NCBI RefSeq assembly: GCF_014284125.1
Contig: NZ_JACOFX010000005.1
Coordinates: 62,001-126,000 of the forward strand
Direction of reading: 5' to 3'
DNA from: Undibacterium umbellatum
Lineage (GTDB): Bacteria > Pseudomonadota > Gammaproteobacteria > Burkholderiales > Burkholderiaceae_D
DNA length: 64,000 bases
This document shows positions 46,080-54,183 of this stretch, piece after piece. A program made the translations under genes and the position numbers. The notes below the pieces were generated by a model. That model made no database searches, had not been told where the DNA came from, and worked only from the letters and a program-made list of their open reading frames with translations. Within the stretch, counting starts at the first letter, position 1; each line of letters begins with the position of its first letter.

Positions 46080-46164
46080 GAATGTCTATATTTTTCTCCC
46101 TTCCCTTAATCCTTGAAGCTGATTAAGTATTTGATTTTAAATAGTTAAATCAAAATCTATGGGG

Positions 46165-46181
46165 CAGGCACGGTGCTTGCA
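46165..46181 (+). promoter_or_regulatory. Sigma54 promoter of the ABC efflux operon
   Basis: CAGGCACGGTGCTTGCA matches YTGGCACGRNNNTTGCW with one mismatch (A for T before GG). GG at 46167-46168 and GC at 46179-46180 keep the 12-base offset. Start is expected near 46192, just before the adaptor gene ATG at 46218. Confidence 0.82.
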
Positions 46182-46217
46182 AACCTGATCTGATAATTAC
46201 TTACATCAGGTTTCAAC

Positions 46218-47465
46218 ATGGATCAGGCTCTCAGCCAGGACACACTTAAAAAGCGCAGGCGCAAGACTATCTTGCTGCTTGCCGTCATTGCCATTTCTGT
46301 CACGGGGGCAGCATGGGCGGTGAACCGCATCATCAGTCCCGGCGTCACTCTGGGCGAAATTCGTGTCGGCCAGGTGCGTGTGGGTGCCATCGACAATACC
46401 ATCAATGCTGCAGGGGTCGTCATACCTGTACGTGAAGAGCAATTGTCCAGCCCTAATCAATCGCGCATCAGCAAAGTCATTGCCAAGGCGGGCCAGACCG
46501 TGCATGCCGGTGAATTGCTGATGGTGCTGGATGATCACACCATACGGTTGGCAATCGACAATTTGCGTGAACAGATTTCCCAGCAAGACATCAAGAGTCA
46601 GGTACTGGCGATGGAGATGGATGCCAATCTGAAAAAAATTGCCAGTGAAATTGAATTGCTGGAACTGGATTTGCAAAGCAATAAAGTCAAGCTGTCCCGT
46701 TATCAAAAACTGGGGGCGATAGGCATTACTTCTGCGGTTGATCTTCAGGCAGCAGAACTGGCCGTCAAACGCAATGAAGTGCAACTGCGCCAGCACAAAG
46801 AATCCCTGACAGATACCCGCCGCACTACCCTCAGCAATATCGAAGCTGCACGTTTGCAAAAATCCATCTTCCAGAAACAGATGGAATTGCAGCAAAGACT
46901 GCTGGAGCAAACCCAGGTCAAAGCACCTTTTGATGGTTTGCTGAGCTGGATGCTGGCGGAGGAAGGTGCCAGCCTGAATACCGGACAATTGATCGCCAAG
47001 GTATCTGAGCTGAATAACTTCAAGGTAGAAGCCACAGTCTCCGACTTTTATGCACGCTACCTCAATCCCGGTCAAAAAGTGCGTGTCGAATATAGCGGGC
47101 AAATCATGCCGGGTGAAGTGCAAACCATTTTGCCTGAGATACAAAATGGCACAGTGAAACTCATCGTGGTGCTGGATAAGGCGAACCACCCTTCACTGCG
47201 GCATAAACTCAGGGTGGAAGTGAATATCATCACAGAACAAAAAGCACGCAGCCTGATTGTTGAAAATGGACCAGCGATCAGCGGCAAGGGCAGGCAGGAT
47301 GTGTATGTGCTGGAAGATGGCCGGGCAGTCAAACGCAGTGTGCAAATTGGTCTGGGTGACAGCAAGATGGTGGAAATCTTGCAAGGTGCAAAAGAAGGGG
47401 ACAGGCTGGTGATTTCAGATATCAGCAACCTCAGGCATTTGAGCAGTTTCAGGGTGTCTCAGTAG
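46218..47465 (+). CDS. HlyD/MacA-like periplasmic adaptor protein
   Basis: 415 residues. One N-terminal membrane helix (TILLLAVIAISVTGAAWAV), then a biotinyl-lipoyl-like barrel (ISKVIAKAGQTVHAGELLMV and VKAPFDGLLSWMLAEEGASL) interrupted by a long coiled coil (about 105-225), a beta-barrel domain and a membrane-proximal domain. This is the membrane-fusion protein layout. It would link the MacB-like transporter to an outer-membrane channel, encoded elsewhere. First gene of the sigma54 operon. Confidence 0.88.
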   Translation: MDQALSQDTLKKRRRKTILLLAVIAISVTGAAWAVNRIISPGVTLGEIRVGQVRVGAIDNTINAAGVVIPVREEQLSSPNQSRISKVIAKAGQTVHAGELLMVLDDHTIRLAIDNLREQISQQDIKSQVLAMEMDANLKKIASEIELLELDLQSNKVKLSRYQKLGAIGITSAVDLQAAELAVKRNEVQLRQHKESLTDTRRTTLSNIEAARLQKSIFQKQMELQQRLLEQTQVKAPFDGLLSWMLAEEGASLNTGQLIAKVSELNNFKVEATVSDFYARYLNPGQKVRVEYSGQIMPGEVQTILPEIQNGTVKLIVVLDKANHPSLRHKLRVEVNIITEQKARSLIVENGPAISGKGRQDVYVLEDGRAVKRSVQIGLGDSKMVEILQGAKEGDRLVISDISNLRHLSSFRVSQ

Positions 47466-47497
47466 ACCTCAATAATAATTCAATGAAGGAAGCAATC

Positions 47498-48160
47498 ATG
47501 ATCAAGCTGGAAAACGTCAGCAAAACCTACCAGACCGATAAGGTTGAAACCCTGGCTTTGCGGGATATCAATCTGCATGTCAAAAAGGGCGAATTTGTCT
47601 CCATCATGGGACCCAGCGGCTGTGGCAAAAGCACGCTGTTGAATTTGATCGGTCTGCTCGACAGACCAGGCAAGGGCAAGATTGCGGTTGATGGTACAGA
47701 GATGAAAGTCTGGCGCGACAAAGAGCTTGCCAGCATGCGCAACCGTACTTTTGGTTTCATCTTTCAAAGCTTCCATCTGATCAATGATTTGCGTGTTATC
47801 GATAATGTCGAGTTGCCCTTGTTGTATCGCTCCTGCAGTGGCAAGGAGCGCCGCCGGCTGGCGGAAGAAGCATTGGCCAGAGTGGGCCTCTCTGCACGCA
47901 TGGACCATTACCCCAATCAGTTATCCGGCGGTCAGCAACAAAGGGTGGCCATCGCCCGCGCCATGGTGGGACGCCCCAGTGTATTGCTGGCGGATGAGCC
48001 GACCGGTAATCTGGATAGCCAGATGGGGGCTGAGGTCATGGATATCTTGCTCAAGCTCAGTCATGAAGGCACGACCGTGATCATGGTCACCCATGACGAG
48101 CGCCAGGCCAAACAGGGTGGCCGCATAGTCCGGGTATTTGACGGCCAACTGGTCGTTTAG
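47498..48160 (+). CDS. ABC transporter ATP-binding protein, MacB/LolD type
   Basis: 220 residues from ATG 47498 after GAAGGAAGCAATC. Walker A IMGPSGCGKSTLLNLIG, Q-loop FGFIFQSFHLIND, signature LSGGQQQRVAIARAMVGR, Walker B VLLADEPTGNLD, switch His in TVIMVTHDERQA. The FQ(S/A)F..(I)xxL pattern is typical of exporters that extrude lipoproteins, macrolides or peptides. Works with the two permeases that follow. Confidence 0.92.
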   Translation: MIKLENVSKTYQTDKVETLALRDINLHVKKGEFVSIMGPSGCGKSTLLNLIGLLDRPGKGKIAVDGTEMKVWRDKELASMRNRTFGFIFQSFHLINDLRVIDNVELPLLYRSCSGKERRRLAEEALARVGLSARMDHYPNQLSGGQQQRVAIARAMVGRPSVLLADEPTGNLDSQMGAEVMDILLKLSHEGTTVIMVTHDERQAKQGGRIVRVFDGQLVV

Positions 48161-48170
48161 GAGCTATGCC

Positions 48171-49406
48171 ATGTTAAAAAATTACTTCCAGATTGCCTGC
48201 AAGGTATATATGCGGCGCAAACTCTTCACCGCAATCAACCTGCTGTGCATTGTGCTGACCATGGTGGTATTGCTGACGGTGACGGCTATCTTGCAAACGA
48301 CTTTCTATCCTACGGGTGTGGAAGGCAAGAGTGAGCGGTTCTTGCAAATTACTACTATCACACAGGCCAGTAACAACAACACGAGCAGAAGTCCATTAGG
48401 CTATAAGACGATTGATCAATATTTGCGCAAAATGAAGACTGTGGAAAAGGTAGCTGCAGTGACTGGGCCGGAGTCTGTTTCCGTCTATCAAAAAGAAAGT
48501 GTTAATGAAATCATGATGCGTCGCGCTGATGCAGAGTATTGGCAGATACTGGATTTCAAGCTCTTGTCCGGGCGCGTGCCTTCTGAAGATGACGTCAGGC
48601 AAGGTCGTTTTGTGGCAGTTGTCAATGAAAACACGGCGAAAAAATTATTTGGAACCGAATCCGCCGTAGGTAAGAAAATCAACACTGGTGGCCAGCAGTT
48701 TGAAATCATTGGCGTAGTCGAAGACGTCATCCATCTCAACGCTTATGCTGATATGTGGGTACCTGTAACAACTTTCCCTTCTTCACAATATCGTGAACAA
48801 TATACGGGGGACTTCACAGCCTTGTTAATGGGTAAGAGCGCTGCAGACTTGCCTCTGATTAAAGATGAGCTCCTACAGATCGTCAAACAAGTAAATGCCG
48901 ATGAACCCAACCATTGGGATCATACCTATATGTGGGCGGACGGCAAACTGGATTTCTTTGCAAGAGGCATACTGAATAACGATGAAGTTGCCGGTTCAGG
49001 CGCTGCCCAGCTACTGGCAGGAATCGTTTTTGCCATGTTGCTCTTTATGCTTTTACCTGCCCTGAATCTGATCAATCTGAATTCTGGCCGCATCATGGAA
49101 AGGGCAGCAGAGATTGGTGTACGCAAAGCCTTTGGTGCCAGCAATAGCGAACTGGTCAAGCAATTCGTCATGGAAAATATCTTGCTCTGCCTGTTTGGTG
49201 GCGCACTGGGATTGATATTCACCAAATTGACTTTGATCTGGCTCAGCAATATAAATCTGGTGCCGTACATGAAAGTGGATCTGAGCTTCGCGGTGTTTGC
49301 CTATAGCTTTGTAATGGCCATCGTGTTTGGTGTTTTGTCTGGCGTCATCCCTGCATGGAAAATGTCACGCCTTGACCCCGTGCTTGCACTGAAAGGAGCT
49401 GCATAA
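48171..49406 (+). CDS. ABC transporter permease, MacB/FtsX family, subunit 1
   Basis: 411 residues from ATG 48171, behind TAGGAGCTATGCC. One N-terminal helix (AINLLCIVLTMVVLLTVTAI), a large periplasmic MacB-core domain to about 280 (RFVAVVNENTAKKLFG, IIGVVEDVIHLNAYAD), then three C-terminal helices in the FtsX pattern (IVFAMLLFMLLPALNLI; IGVRKAFGASNSELVKQF; FSFAVFAYSFVMAIVFGVL-like). This is half-length MacB without a fused ATPase. Its partner starts at its own stop codon (TAATG). Confidence 0.9.
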   Translation: MLKNYFQIACKVYMRRKLFTAINLLCIVLTMVVLLTVTAILQTTFYPTGVEGKSERFLQITTITQASNNNTSRSPLGYKTIDQYLRKMKTVEKVAAVTGPESVSVYQKESVNEIMMRRADAEYWQILDFKLLSGRVPSEDDVRQGRFVAVVNENTAKKLFGTESAVGKKINTGGQQFEIIGVVEDVIHLNAYADMWVPVTTFPSSQYREQYTGDFTALLMGKSAADLPLIKDELLQIVKQVNADEPNHWDHTYMWADGKLDFFARGILNNDEVAGSGAAQLLAGIVFAMLLFMLLPALNLINLNSGRIMERAAEIGVRKAFGASNSELVKQFVMENILLCLFGGALGLIFTKLTLIWLSNINLVPYMKVDLSFAVFAYSFVMAIVFGVLSGVIPAWKMSRLDPVLALKGAA

Positions 49407-50608
49407 TGTTTTTCCATATACTCAAACCTATCTGGAAGCGCAAGTTCAAGAATTTGTTGTTGAGCCTGGAAATTCTTTTGGCGTTTTGTGTCGTTTTCGG
49501 GTTGGCACTGATGAGTGCCCGTTATTTTCAGTTGTACCATTTACCCACGGGATTTGAATATCAGGATGTGTGGTCAATCAGGATGTTGAGTACAGGTCCG
49601 TTAGATGCAAAAAACGATTCCATTGTGACAGAAAATTTCCAGCGCAGTCTGGCAGCCTTGCCAGAGGTGGAGCAAGTTGGTTTTATTAATTATTCTCCTT
49701 ATAGCAATTCCACCTGGCGCTCGGATTTGTATTTGCCTGACAGTCAATTCAGATATTCGGTCAACATGGCGGAAATGGCAGACGAAACCCCTGCGCTCTT
49801 GAAAATGAAGTTGCTGGATGGACGCTGGTTCTCAGCTGAAGATGAAGGCAGACCGGAGAGGGCCATCATGATTAATAAAAAACTGGCAGACAGCATGTTC
49901 CCTGGCAAGAGTGCAGTGGGGCAATTGGTCACTGATACTGAGCCAGACTCGAAAAAAGTCAAATTATTGCGCATCACAGGCGTTGTTGAGGATTTCCGTA
50001 ATAAAGGCGAATTCATGGCGCCGACAAATTTTTCCATCATGCGTTTTTCCAAAACAACCGGGGCTAAGCGCATGGAAGTTGTCCTGATCAAAGTCAAACC
50101 GGGTACATCGCGGGCCTTTGAAGAAAAACTGAATCAGCAATTGAAACTCATACGCAGTGACTGGGGTTACAGAATTTCACCCTTGGTCGACATGCGCAAA
50201 TCCAAAATGACCGAAGACACCATTCCTCTGATGATACTGGCTGTCATTGCCGTCTTCTTGCTTATCATGGTCGGTTTTGGTTTGTTTGGTGTGCTCTGGC
50301 AAAATACCACGCAACGTATTCCTGAGATAGGTTTGCGCCGTGCCGTTGGTGCCAGCAGCGGACATATCTATCAGCAAATCGTCAGCGAGCAATTATTGTT
50401 GAGTTCCATTGCCATGCTGGCAGGGATGGTAATCCTGATACAACTGCCACTGACCGGAGTTTTGGGAGATGCCATCAACTGGACAGTCTTCATTACCGCT
50501 ACCGTAATCTCTATGGCGGTGATATATGTTATCTCTACGCTTTGCTCGCTCTACCCAGCCTGGCGCGCTAGCCGCCTGAGCCCGACGGAAGCTTTGCATT
50601 ACGAATAA
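49406..50608 (+). CDS. ABC transporter permease, MacB/FtsX family, subunit 2
   Basis: 400 residues. N-terminal helix (LSLEILLAFCVVFGLALM), periplasmic core (AIMINKKLADSMFPGKSAVGQ, KLLRITGVVEDFRNKGE) and three C-terminal helices with the IGLRRAVGASSGHIYQQIVS motif. It is similar in layout to subunit 1, so the two probably form a heterodimer. The start overlaps the preceding stop. Confidence 0.9.
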   Translation: MFFHILKPIWKRKFKNLLLSLEILLAFCVVFGLALMSARYFQLYHLPTGFEYQDVWSIRMLSTGPLDAKNDSIVTENFQRSLAALPEVEQVGFINYSPYSNSTWRSDLYLPDSQFRYSVNMAEMADETPALLKMKLLDGRWFSAEDEGRPERAIMINKKLADSMFPGKSAVGQLVTDTEPDSKKVKLLRITGVVEDFRNKGEFMAPTNFSIMRFSKTTGAKRMEVVLIKVKPGTSRAFEEKLNQQLKLIRSDWGYRISPLVDMRKSKMTEDTIPLMILAVIAVFLLIMVGFGLFGVLWQNTTQRIPEIGLRRAVGASSGHIYQQIVSEQLLLSSIAMLAGMVILIQLPLTGVLGDAINWTVFITATVISMAVIYVISTLCSLYPAWRASRLSPTEALHYE

Positions 50609-50655
50609 AATTATTCTTGATCACAGACCAAAACGTTTAAGATAGGTAGACGCAA

Positions 50656-50673
50656 TCACACTCAAGGGTGTGA
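50656..50673. promoter_or_regulatory. Small inverted repeat between the permease and response-regulator genes
   Basis: TCACAC-TCAAGG-GTGTGA, six-base arms. Could be a weak attenuator or a binding site for the adjacent regulator; not a clear terminator, so read-through into the two-component genes is likely. Confidence 0.4.
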
Positions 50674-50715
50674 AGGCTGCATTCCTGTTTTCACCCATAT
50701 GCAATAGATAAGGCC

Positions 50716-52119
50716 ATGCCAGTAGCATTAACAAACCAACGTATCCTGATCATAGATGATGACAGCTCAGTGCTGGTGTCGCTGGCCTTGCTGTTGAAGC
50801 AAGCTGGTTATGCCAGCGTCAGTTGTGATGACCCGCAACAGGCCATGCAAGTACTGGCAACGCAGGAAATACACCTGGTTTTACAGGACATGAATTTTTC
50901 TTTGCAGACCACGGGTGAAGAAGGCCTGGCTTTATTGGCCGATATCAAACGCCTTTATCCAGCCTTGCCAGTGTTGCTGATGACGGCCTGGGGCTCGATT
51001 GCCCTGGCCGTGCGCGGCGTCAAACTGGGGGCAGCAGATTTTTTTACCAAACCCTGGAATAACACATCTTTGCTGGAGCTGATACGCGCTACGCTGGATA
51101 TGGCGCAAGTCGCCATGCCTGCAAATACAAACCGTCAGGCGCTGGACCAGCAGTTCAATTTCAGTGACATTATCGGCGAACATTCAGAATTGCTAAAGGT
51201 ATTGGCGACCATAGGCCGGGTCGCCAGAACCAATGCCTCGGTACTGATTTTGGGTGAGAGTGGCACAGGCAAGGAATTGATCGCCGATGCCATTCATCGC
51301 AACAGCCCGCGCGCCAGCAAGCCCATCGTCAAGGTAAATATGGGAGCGGTGACGACAAGCTTGTTTGAAAGTGAAATGTTTGGTCATGTCCGCGGTGCAT
51401 TTACCGACGCCAAGAGTGATCGTAAAGGGCATTTTGCCATGGCCAGCCAGGGTAGTTTATTCCTGGATGAAATCGGTGAATTGAACCGCAATGACCAGGT
51501 GAAATTACTGCGGGTATTGCAAAACCAAAGCTATCAGGCGGTGGGTGCCAGCAAGACTGAGCATGCCGATGTACGCATCATCTCGGCCACCAACTGCGAA
51601 CTGGCAGAACTGGTCGCCAGCAATGAATTTCGCGAAGACCTGTATTACCGTCTGAACCTGATCACCATACGTCTGCCGCCTTTGCGTGAACGCCGTTGTG
51701 ATATTCCCTTGCTGGCAAACCGCCTGGTGGCTGCACTGGTGAATAGCTACGGCATGGAGCCAGTCAGTCTTGCCCCTTCTGCATTGCAATGGCTGGGCAG
51801 CAGGACCTGGCCCGGCAATATACGCCAGCTCAAACAATGTCTGGAACGCACTCTGCTCCTGGTGGGCAAGCCTGTACTGGAGCAAAACGATTTCCTGTTT
51901 GCCGAGCAGCACGAAGAAGCGCAAGGGCAGGGTATGAGCATCGCTGGCATGACGCTCGACCAGGTAGAAAAGTTGATGATAGAAAAAGCCATGGAGCAAT
52001 ATCAGGGCAATATCACCCGCGTGGCCAAGGCTTTGGGCCTCAGTAGATTTTCCCTGTATCGCAGGCTGGAAAAACATCAGATTAACATCAATGAACTGGA
52101 TGATGGGGAGCAGCGATGA
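50716..52119 (+). CDS. NtrC-family sigma54-dependent response regulator
   Basis: 467 residues. Receiver with Asp58 in LVLQDMNFSL, an AAA+ domain with Walker A GESGTGKE (180-187), the sigma54-contact loop GAFTDA (227-232, where GAFTGA is usual), Walker B SLFLDE (247-252), LYYRLNLITIRLPPLRER and a Fis helix-turn-helix at the C-terminus (NITRVAKALGLSRFSLYRRL). It probably activates the operon in front of it. The GAFTDA variant may alter sigma54 contact. Confidence 0.9.
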   Translation: MPVALTNQRILIIDDDSSVLVSLALLLKQAGYASVSCDDPQQAMQVLATQEIHLVLQDMNFSLQTTGEEGLALLADIKRLYPALPVLLMTAWGSIALAVRGVKLGAADFFTKPWNNTSLLELIRATLDMAQVAMPANTNRQALDQQFNFSDIIGEHSELLKVLATIGRVARTNASVLILGESGTGKELIADAIHRNSPRASKPIVKVNMGAVTTSLFESEMFGHVRGAFTDAKSDRKGHFAMASQGSLFLDEIGELNRNDQVKLLRVLQNQSYQAVGASKTEHADVRIISATNCELAELVASNEFREDLYYRLNLITIRLPPLRERRCDIPLLANRLVAALVNSYGMEPVSLAPSALQWLGSRTWPGNIRQLKQCLERTLLLVGKPVLEQNDFLFAEQHEEAQGQGMSIAGMTLDQVEKLMIEKAMEQYQGNITRVAKALGLSRFSLYRRLEKHQININELDDGEQR

Positions 52120-53474
52120 GCCTGAAGCGGCGCTTGCTGGTTTATCTGTTCCTTATCCACGGTATCTTTCTGGTGCTGGCTTTCAGTTTTTATCTTAGCC
52201 AGCCCTTGCTTATCGTCTGTCTTGAACTGGGCCTGGCTTGCAGCCTGGCCCTGGGGATCTACCTGGTTAACAAAGTCTTGCAACCACTGGATTTCGCCCA
52301 GCAATTTCATGACCTCTTGCAAGATGAAAATTATGCCAGCCGCATCAAGCCAGACAGCAACCAGGAAATCAATGAATTGGTGCTCTTGTTCAACCGCATG
52401 CTGGAAGCCCTGTATAAGGAAAGACTGGAATTGGGTGAGCAGCGCGGTTTTCTGGATCGCTTGCTGGAGGCGACACCGACTGCAGTCATTGTGTTTGATT
52501 TCGATGGCAAGATCAGTTTGCTGAATGCCAGCGCCCAGAATTTGTTGGACGTAACGGAAACTGCAGGATTGAGTTTGCCGCAGTTGATCCAGAAGTATGA
52601 AGCCACCAGTAACACTGAATTGCTGCAGCAACTGCAACAGTTATTGCCAGGTGAGAGCGCAGTGTATGGCGACACTGAAGGCAGGCGTTACCGCTGCCAG
52701 AGAAATCAATTCACAGACCGTGGCTTCAAACGTGATTTCGTATTGATCGATGAAATCACTGCAGAACTTGCCAGCTCAGAAAAAGCCACTTATGAAAAAC
52801 TCATACGGGTACTCGCGCATGAAGTAAATAATACCGTCGCCGCCACAGGTTCTGTGCTCGAATCACTGCTGTTCTACAGCGGGCAATTGCAGGCTGAAGA
52901 CAGCCACGATTTTGTCACCGCCATCGCCGCAGTCAGGAAGCGCAACGGCAACCTGGGTGAATTCATAGAAAGATTCACCCGTGTCGTCAAAATGCCAGAA
53001 CCTGAATTGAAAGCGCATGACCTGGCTGCCATGCTCGATGGCATCATTTATCTGTATCGCCAGCAATGCAATGAACTGGGTATCAGCTTCAACTGGGTAG
53101 TGCGTGAAGACTTGCCCCTGCAAATGCTGGATGCACCTTTGATGGAGCAGGCATTATTAAATATCGTCAAGAATGCTATTGAAGCTGTAGAAACGTCCAT
53201 CAAACTTGGCCTTCAACAGGCTGGCTATGTCAAACTCGAACTCAGGCGGGATGCAGACACGCGGGCCATACTTTTATCCATCAGGGACTCTGCCAATCTT
53301 TTATCAAATGTGCCGCATGGGCAATTGTTCACGCCTTTCTTCACGACCAAGAAAGGTGGTCAGGGCATAGGCCTGATGTTTGTGCGCGAAGTCTTGAACC
53401 GGCATGGCTATAGCCATAAACTCATGGCGAATGGTGAGGGGGAGACCAGTTTTGATATCCTTATCGAAGGCTGA
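52116..53474 (+). CDS. Sensor histidine kinase partnering the sigma54 regulator
   Basis: 452 residues; ATGA overlap with the regulator. Two N-terminal helices (LLVYLFLIHGIFLVLAFSFY and LLIVCLELGLACSLALGIYL) with almost no periplasmic loop, HAMP, a PAS domain (TPTAVIVFDFDGKISLLNAS), the H-box KLIRVLAHEVNNTVAAT (His235; HEVNN replaces HEIRNP) and HATPase (NIVKNAIEAVET, GQGIGLMFVREVLNRHGY). The missing loop suggests it senses the membrane or an intramembrane partner, as in kinases that respond to envelope-acting compounds. Confidence 0.9.
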   Translation: MSLKRRLLVYLFLIHGIFLVLAFSFYLSQPLLIVCLELGLACSLALGIYLVNKVLQPLDFAQQFHDLLQDENYASRIKPDSNQEINELVLLFNRMLEALYKERLELGEQRGFLDRLLEATPTAVIVFDFDGKISLLNASAQNLLDVTETAGLSLPQLIQKYEATSNTELLQQLQQLLPGESAVYGDTEGRRYRCQRNQFTDRGFKRDFVLIDEITAELASSEKATYEKLIRVLAHEVNNTVAATGSVLESLLFYSGQLQAEDSHDFVTAIAAVRKRNGNLGEFIERFTRVVKMPEPELKAHDLAAMLDGIIYLYRQQCNELGISFNWVVREDLPLQMLDAPLMEQALLNIVKNAIEAVETSIKLGLQQAGYVKLELRRDADTRAILLSIRDSANLLSNVPHGQLFTPFFTTKKGGQGIGLMFVREVLNRHGYSHKLMANGEGETSFDILIEG

Positions 53475-53567
53475 TTCATAAAACTTCCAGCCTCATACGC
53501 AAATTTTCTATACACCCTATAATGCAGCTCCATTCGGCTCTTTCTGCCAACTATTTAGGAGATTTCC

Positions 53568-54077
53568 ATGTCTGTTTCCATGTACGCTGCCTCTGTTCCC
53601 GTCTTTAACCAGATGCTTGATAGCCTGAGCGATGTCCTGAAAAAAGCTGAAGCGCATGCGACAGCCAAGAATATCCCGGCGGAAAATTTCTTGCAGGCAC
53701 GTTTGTTCCCTGACATGCTGGCGCTGACACGCCAGGTTCAGATCGCTGCAGATTTCGCCAAGGGCGTGACCGGCCGCTTGGCCCAGGTGGAATTGCCAGT
53801 ATATGAAGATACTGAGCAGAGTTTTGCAGATTTGCAGGAACGCATCGCCAAAACCAAGGCTTTCATTGCGACTCTTGATGCATCCAAGTTTGAAGGCAGC
53901 GAAACCCGCAACATCGTCCTGCGCCCAGGTACACCGAAAGAACAGACTTTCTCAGGCCAGGCTTATTTGTTGAACTATGGCTTGCCGCAGTTCTTTTTCC
54001 ATGTAACGACGGCGTATGCATTGTTCCGTCATAACGGTGTGGAAATTGGTAAAAAAGATTTTATGGGCCTGCGTTAA
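53568..54077 (+). CDS. DUF1993 family protein
   Basis: 169 residues. MYAASVPVFNQMLDSLSDVL, ARLFPDMLALTRQVQIAADFAKG and QAYLLNYGLPQFFFHVTTAYALFRHNG (in two parts) match DUF1993, a four-helix DinB-like domain of unknown function. Ribosome site TAGGAGATTTCC. No paired gene. Confidence 0.85.
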   Translation: MSVSMYAASVPVFNQMLDSLSDVLKKAEAHATAKNIPAENFLQARLFPDMLALTRQVQIAADFAKGVTGRLAQVELPVYEDTEQSFADLQERIAKTKAFIATLDASKFEGSETRNIVLRPGTPKEQTFSGQAYLLNYGLPQFFFHVTTAYALFRHNGVEIGKKDFMGLR

Positions 54078-54091
54078 TATTTTTTTCTCCG

Positions 54092-54139
54092 TAGGTTGGG
54101 CCGGGCCTCGCTAGGCTACGCTTCATCAGCCCATCCTAT
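54092..54139. repeat. REP-like intergenic palindrome
   Basis: TAGGTTGGGC at the left pairs with GCCCATCCTA at the right with one mismatch; the interior is GC-rich (CCTCGCTAGGCTACG). The GTAGGTTGGGC.. opening is a common bacterial REP signature. Confidence 0.6.
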
Positions 54140-54149
54140 GACGACATAG

Positions 54150-54183
54150 CCAGCATGCGTGATTCACGCATGCTGGTTCTTTT
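54150..54183 (+). terminator. Rho-independent terminator between DUF1993 and the transporter gene
   Basis: CCAGCATGCGTGA pairs perfectly with TCACGCATGCTGG around a single T, followed by TTCTTTT. It lies at the shared end of convergent genes. Confidence 0.85.

Noticed and set aside
46206-47189. A 327-codon minus-strand open frame
   Set aside because: Shadow of the adaptor gene, low-complexity His/Gln/Phe composition.
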